From: Pseudomonadota bacterium
GTDB lineage: Bacteria; Pseudomonadota; Alphaproteobacteria; Caulobacterales; Caulobacteraceae
Assembly: GCA_023436945.1 (NCBI GenBank)
Contig: JAEZHG010000058.1
Coordinates: 1-7,366, forward strand
Direction of reading: 5' to 3'
Length of the DNA stretch: 7,366 nt
Part shown: one piece after another, positions 6,094-7,366 of the stretch
Position numbering within the stretch: position 1 is the first letter of the stretch
Layout of the letters: every line of letters begins with the position of its first letter
Made by a program: the position numbers and the translations under genes
The notes under the pieces: generated by a model
Database searches by the model: none
The model's input: only the letters and a program-made list of their open reading frames with translations
Told to the model about the DNA's origin: nothing

Positions 6094-6129
6094 AGTCTTC
6101 TTATCCTGTCGTTTCCTCTGACAGGACAA
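6094..6129 (-). promoter_or_regulatory. Stem-loop overlapping a possible promoter before the basic-protein gene
   Basis: On the minus strand TTGTCCTGTC (6129-6120) and GACAGGATAA (6110-6101) form a 10-bp stem with one G-T pair and a 9-base loop, ending 7 bases before the ATG at 6093. The same bases can be read as a sigma-70-type promoter: TTGTCC (6129-6124) as -35, an 18-base spacer and GATAAG (6105-6100) as -10, each matching 4 of 6 consensus positions. Transcription would then begin at or near the A of the ATG, giving a leaderless mRNA. If transcription begins further upstream, the hairpin would instead hide the AGGA that serves as ribosome binding site. The two readings exclude each other; the structure is visible, the function is inferred. 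Confidence 0.4.
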
Positions 6130-6135
6130 AGCATG

Positions 6136-6161
6136 ACAGGGCCGGACGTTCCGGCCCCTGT
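6136..6161 (-). terminator. Possible terminator hairpin after rsuA
   Basis: Just after the rsuA stop lies GGGCCGGA-ACG-TCCGGCCC on the minus strand: a perfect 8-bp GC-rich stem (arms 6157-6150 and 6146-6139) with a 3-base loop. It is extended by three more pairs past a single-base bulge. The bases that follow (TGCTTTG) contain only a weak T-run, so termination could be inefficient or factor-dependent. It fits the end of the rsmC-like/rsuA unit and the start of a new unit with the basic protein. Confidence 0.5.
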
Positions 6162-6163
6162 TG

Positions 6164-6904
6164 TCAGCCCGCGTCGAAGATGGACGCGATTTCTTCTGCC
6201 GAAAGCAGCTTCCACTGACCCGGTGCGAGGCCTTCGGGAAGGGTCAGACCACCGAGGCGCTCGCGGTGCAGTTCCTCGACATGGTTGCCCACGGCGGCGA
6301 ACATACGGCGCACCTGATGATAGCGGCCTTCGGTTACGCTCAGGAGCGTTTCGGTCTCGGACACCACTTCGAGATGGGCCGGAGCCAGCGGCTTGTCCTC
6401 GCCTTCCAGCATCATCTGGCCGGACGCGAACAGAGCGCCTTCCGAGCCATTTAGCGGGCGAGCCAGCTTGGCGCGGTAAACCTTCTTCACGTGACGCTTG
6501 GGGCTGATGACACGGTGAAGCAGGTCACCGTCATCGGTCAGCAGCAAGAGGCCCGAGGTCTGTTTATCCAGACGGCCAATGGTCGAGATCGCCGGATCAC
6601 GCCTACGCCAGCGGTCGGGCAGGACGTCATAGACCAGCGCCCCGTCTTCCTTGTGCGAACAGGTCATGCCCAGCGGCTTGTTCAGCATCATTACCAGACC
6701 CGCGATGGGGTCCAGCGGCTCGCCATCGATCTCCATACGCGACGGCAGGTCCGGCGTGACGGGAATGCGCTTGGTGGCGTCGGTCAGGTCCTCGCCATCG
6801 AGCGTTACCCCGCCCACCTTGGCCAGACGCGCAATCTCGTTGCGCGAGCCATAACCCATCGAGGAGAGCAACTTGTCGAGACGCGAAGTAGGAGTTTTCG
6901 CCAT
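6164..6904 (-). CDS. rsuA: 16S rRNA pseudouridine(516) synthase RsuA
   Basis: RsuA-family enzymes convert a uridine of rRNA (U516 of 16S in E. coli) to pseudouridine during small-subunit assembly. The 246-residue protein has an N-terminal S4 RNA-binding domain (SRLDKLLSSMGYGSR onward, about 7-65), then the catalytic domain with VMMLNKPLGMTCS (71-83), motif II GRLDKQTSGLLLLTDDG with nucleophile Asp113, SPKRHVKKVY, and near the C-terminus EGRYHQVRRMFAAVGNHVEELHRERLGGL. That last part matches E. coli RsuA closely and favours RsuA over RluB, RluE or RluF, although substrate specificity cannot be proved from sequence. The ATG at 6904 is supported by AGGGGA (6917-6912) 7 bases upstream. It lies 51 bases after the RsmC-like gene, so the two may form a 16S-modification unit, and a hairpin follows its stop. 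Confidence 0.93.
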   Translation of the reverse strand: MAKTPTSRLDKLLSSMGYGSRNEIARLAKVGGVTLDGEDLTDATKRIPVTPDLPSRMEIDGEPLDPIAGLVMMLNKPLGMTCSHKEDGALVYDVLPDRWRRRDPAISTIGRLDKQTSGLLLLTDDGDLLHRVISPKRHVKKVYRAKLARPLNGSEGALFASGQMMLEGEDKPLAPAHLEVVSETETLLSVTEGRYHQVRRMFAAVGNHVEELHRERLGGLTLPEGLAPGQWKLLSAEEIASIFDAG

Positions 6905-6911
6905 CCTAGTT

Positions 6912-6917
6912 TCCCCT
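6912..6917 (-). promoter_or_regulatory. Shine-Dalgarno sequence of rsuA
   Basis: AGGGGA on the minus strand, 7 bases before the ATG at 6904. It is well spaced and supports that start, which also leaves the complete S4 domain in the product. Confidence 0.55.
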
Positions 6918-6955
6918 ACCGTTCGCGGCGTGGCGGCTCTCTGCTTGAGGGGACA

Positions 6956-7366
6956 TCATTTAACCGCCTCGAAGATTTTGAAGCCGTTCTGGTCGGCCAC
7001 CATCTTCACGCGCTTGAACACCTCGTTGAGGTCGTTCTCGTACGGCAGGTGACGGTTGGCGACGATCCACGCCACGCCGCTCTTTTTCAGCAGTTCGGCA
7101 GACTTGCGGATGAACTTCTGGCCAAGACGCTTGTCCTCGATGCCACCATCATGGAACGGCGGGTTCGAGACCACGAAGTCCAGCGTGCCTTCGGCTTCCA
7201 GCAGACGCACATCGGCCCATTCGAAGCTGGCGCGCGCGTCTTCGACATTCTTCTTGGCCGCATCAATCGCACGGCGGTCCAGATCAACCATACGCAGCGA
7301 GGTCACTGCGCTGGAGCGCAGCACCACGGTCGCCAGAGCGCCATAGCCGCAGCCCAGATCAATGCC
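6956..7366 (-). CDS. rsmC: RsmC-like 16S rRNA guanine-N2 methyltransferase, C-terminal part (5' end beyond window)
   Basis: These 136 residues are the C-terminal Rossmann-fold half of a class I SAM-dependent methyltransferase (MTS family). Visible are motif I DLGCGYGAL at the window edge (SAM binding), the acidic motif VDLDRRAIDAAKKN, motif IV SNPPFHDGG (the NPPF catalytic signature of N-methyltransferases acting on planar amino groups), then the LLKKSGVAWIVANRHLPYE region and a FKIFEAVK end. SNPPFHDG followed by VAN-x-x-LPY and a final FK-(I/V)-(F/Y) strand is characteristic of RsmC (16S m2G1207) and its sister RlmG (23S m2G1835). RsmC is my preference, but the N-terminal half that could help decide lies outside the window. 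Neighbouring rsuA also modifies 16S rRNA, which agrees with that choice. The frame is open through the right edge. Confidence 0.75.
   Translation of the reverse strand, partial: GIDLGCGYGALATVVLRSSAVTSLRMVDLDRRAIDAAKKNVEDARASFEWADVRLLEAEGTLDFVVSNPPFHDGGIEDKRLGQKFIRKSAELLKKSGVAWIVANRHLPYENDLNEVFKRVKMVADQNGFKIFEAVK

Noticed and set aside
6094..6130. The hairpin at 6101-6129 as a second intrinsic terminator of rsuA
   Set aside because: It is followed by AAGAAGACT and a start codon, not a T-run, and overlaps promoter-like hexamers; a regulatory reading is more likely.

Overview
The window is a compact, entirely minus-strand stretch of a moderately GC-rich alphaproteobacterial chromosome. The gene order trpF-trpB-(two small genes)-trpA-accD-folC is the classic alphaproteobacterial tryptophan/fatty-acid/folate cluster. 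The protein sequences look most like Caulobacteraceae, perhaps Asticcacaulis-like given a GC content that seems lower than Caulobacter; the genus is an inference. Nearly all the DNA is coding. The longest gap is about 70 bases, so no stretch over 300 bases lacks a gene.

Reading in the direction of transcription (high to low coordinates): a partial RsmC-like 16S rRNA methyltransferase (7366-6956) is followed by the pseudouridine synthase gene rsuA (6904-6164) and a GC-rich hairpin that could end that unit. A second hairpin, overlapping a possible promoter, precedes an uncharacterised, very basic 159-residue protein (6093-5614). Next is a small cysteine-rich lipoprotein with the best ribosome binding site in the window (5550-5194). 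The biosynthetic block then runs trpF (5133-4489), trpB (4447-3230), a small cysteine-containing probable exported protein (3226-2804), a small lipoprotein (2807-2400), trpA (2403-1585), accD (1550-657) and the first half of folC (628-1).

TrpF makes CdRP from phosphoribosylanthranilate. After the TrpC step (not in this window), TrpA and TrpB channel indole to tryptophan. AccD is half of the acetyl-CoA carboxyltransferase, and FolC adds glutamate in folate synthesis. What does not fit is the pair of envelope-protein genes lodged between trpB and trpA, joined by 4-base ATGA overlaps so that trpA translation appears coupled to a lipoprotein rather than to its partner trpB.

Other points worth checking are an AccD without any zinc-ribbon cysteines, a TrpA whose usual catalytic Asp is Glu and whose loop Pro is Ala, and the hairpin/promoter arrangement before the basic protein. 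I saw no mobile element, CRISPR array, tRNA, rRNA or phage gene. This is mostly a housekeeping region with a few unexplained small genes, and I found no convincing evidence for a wholly new system.
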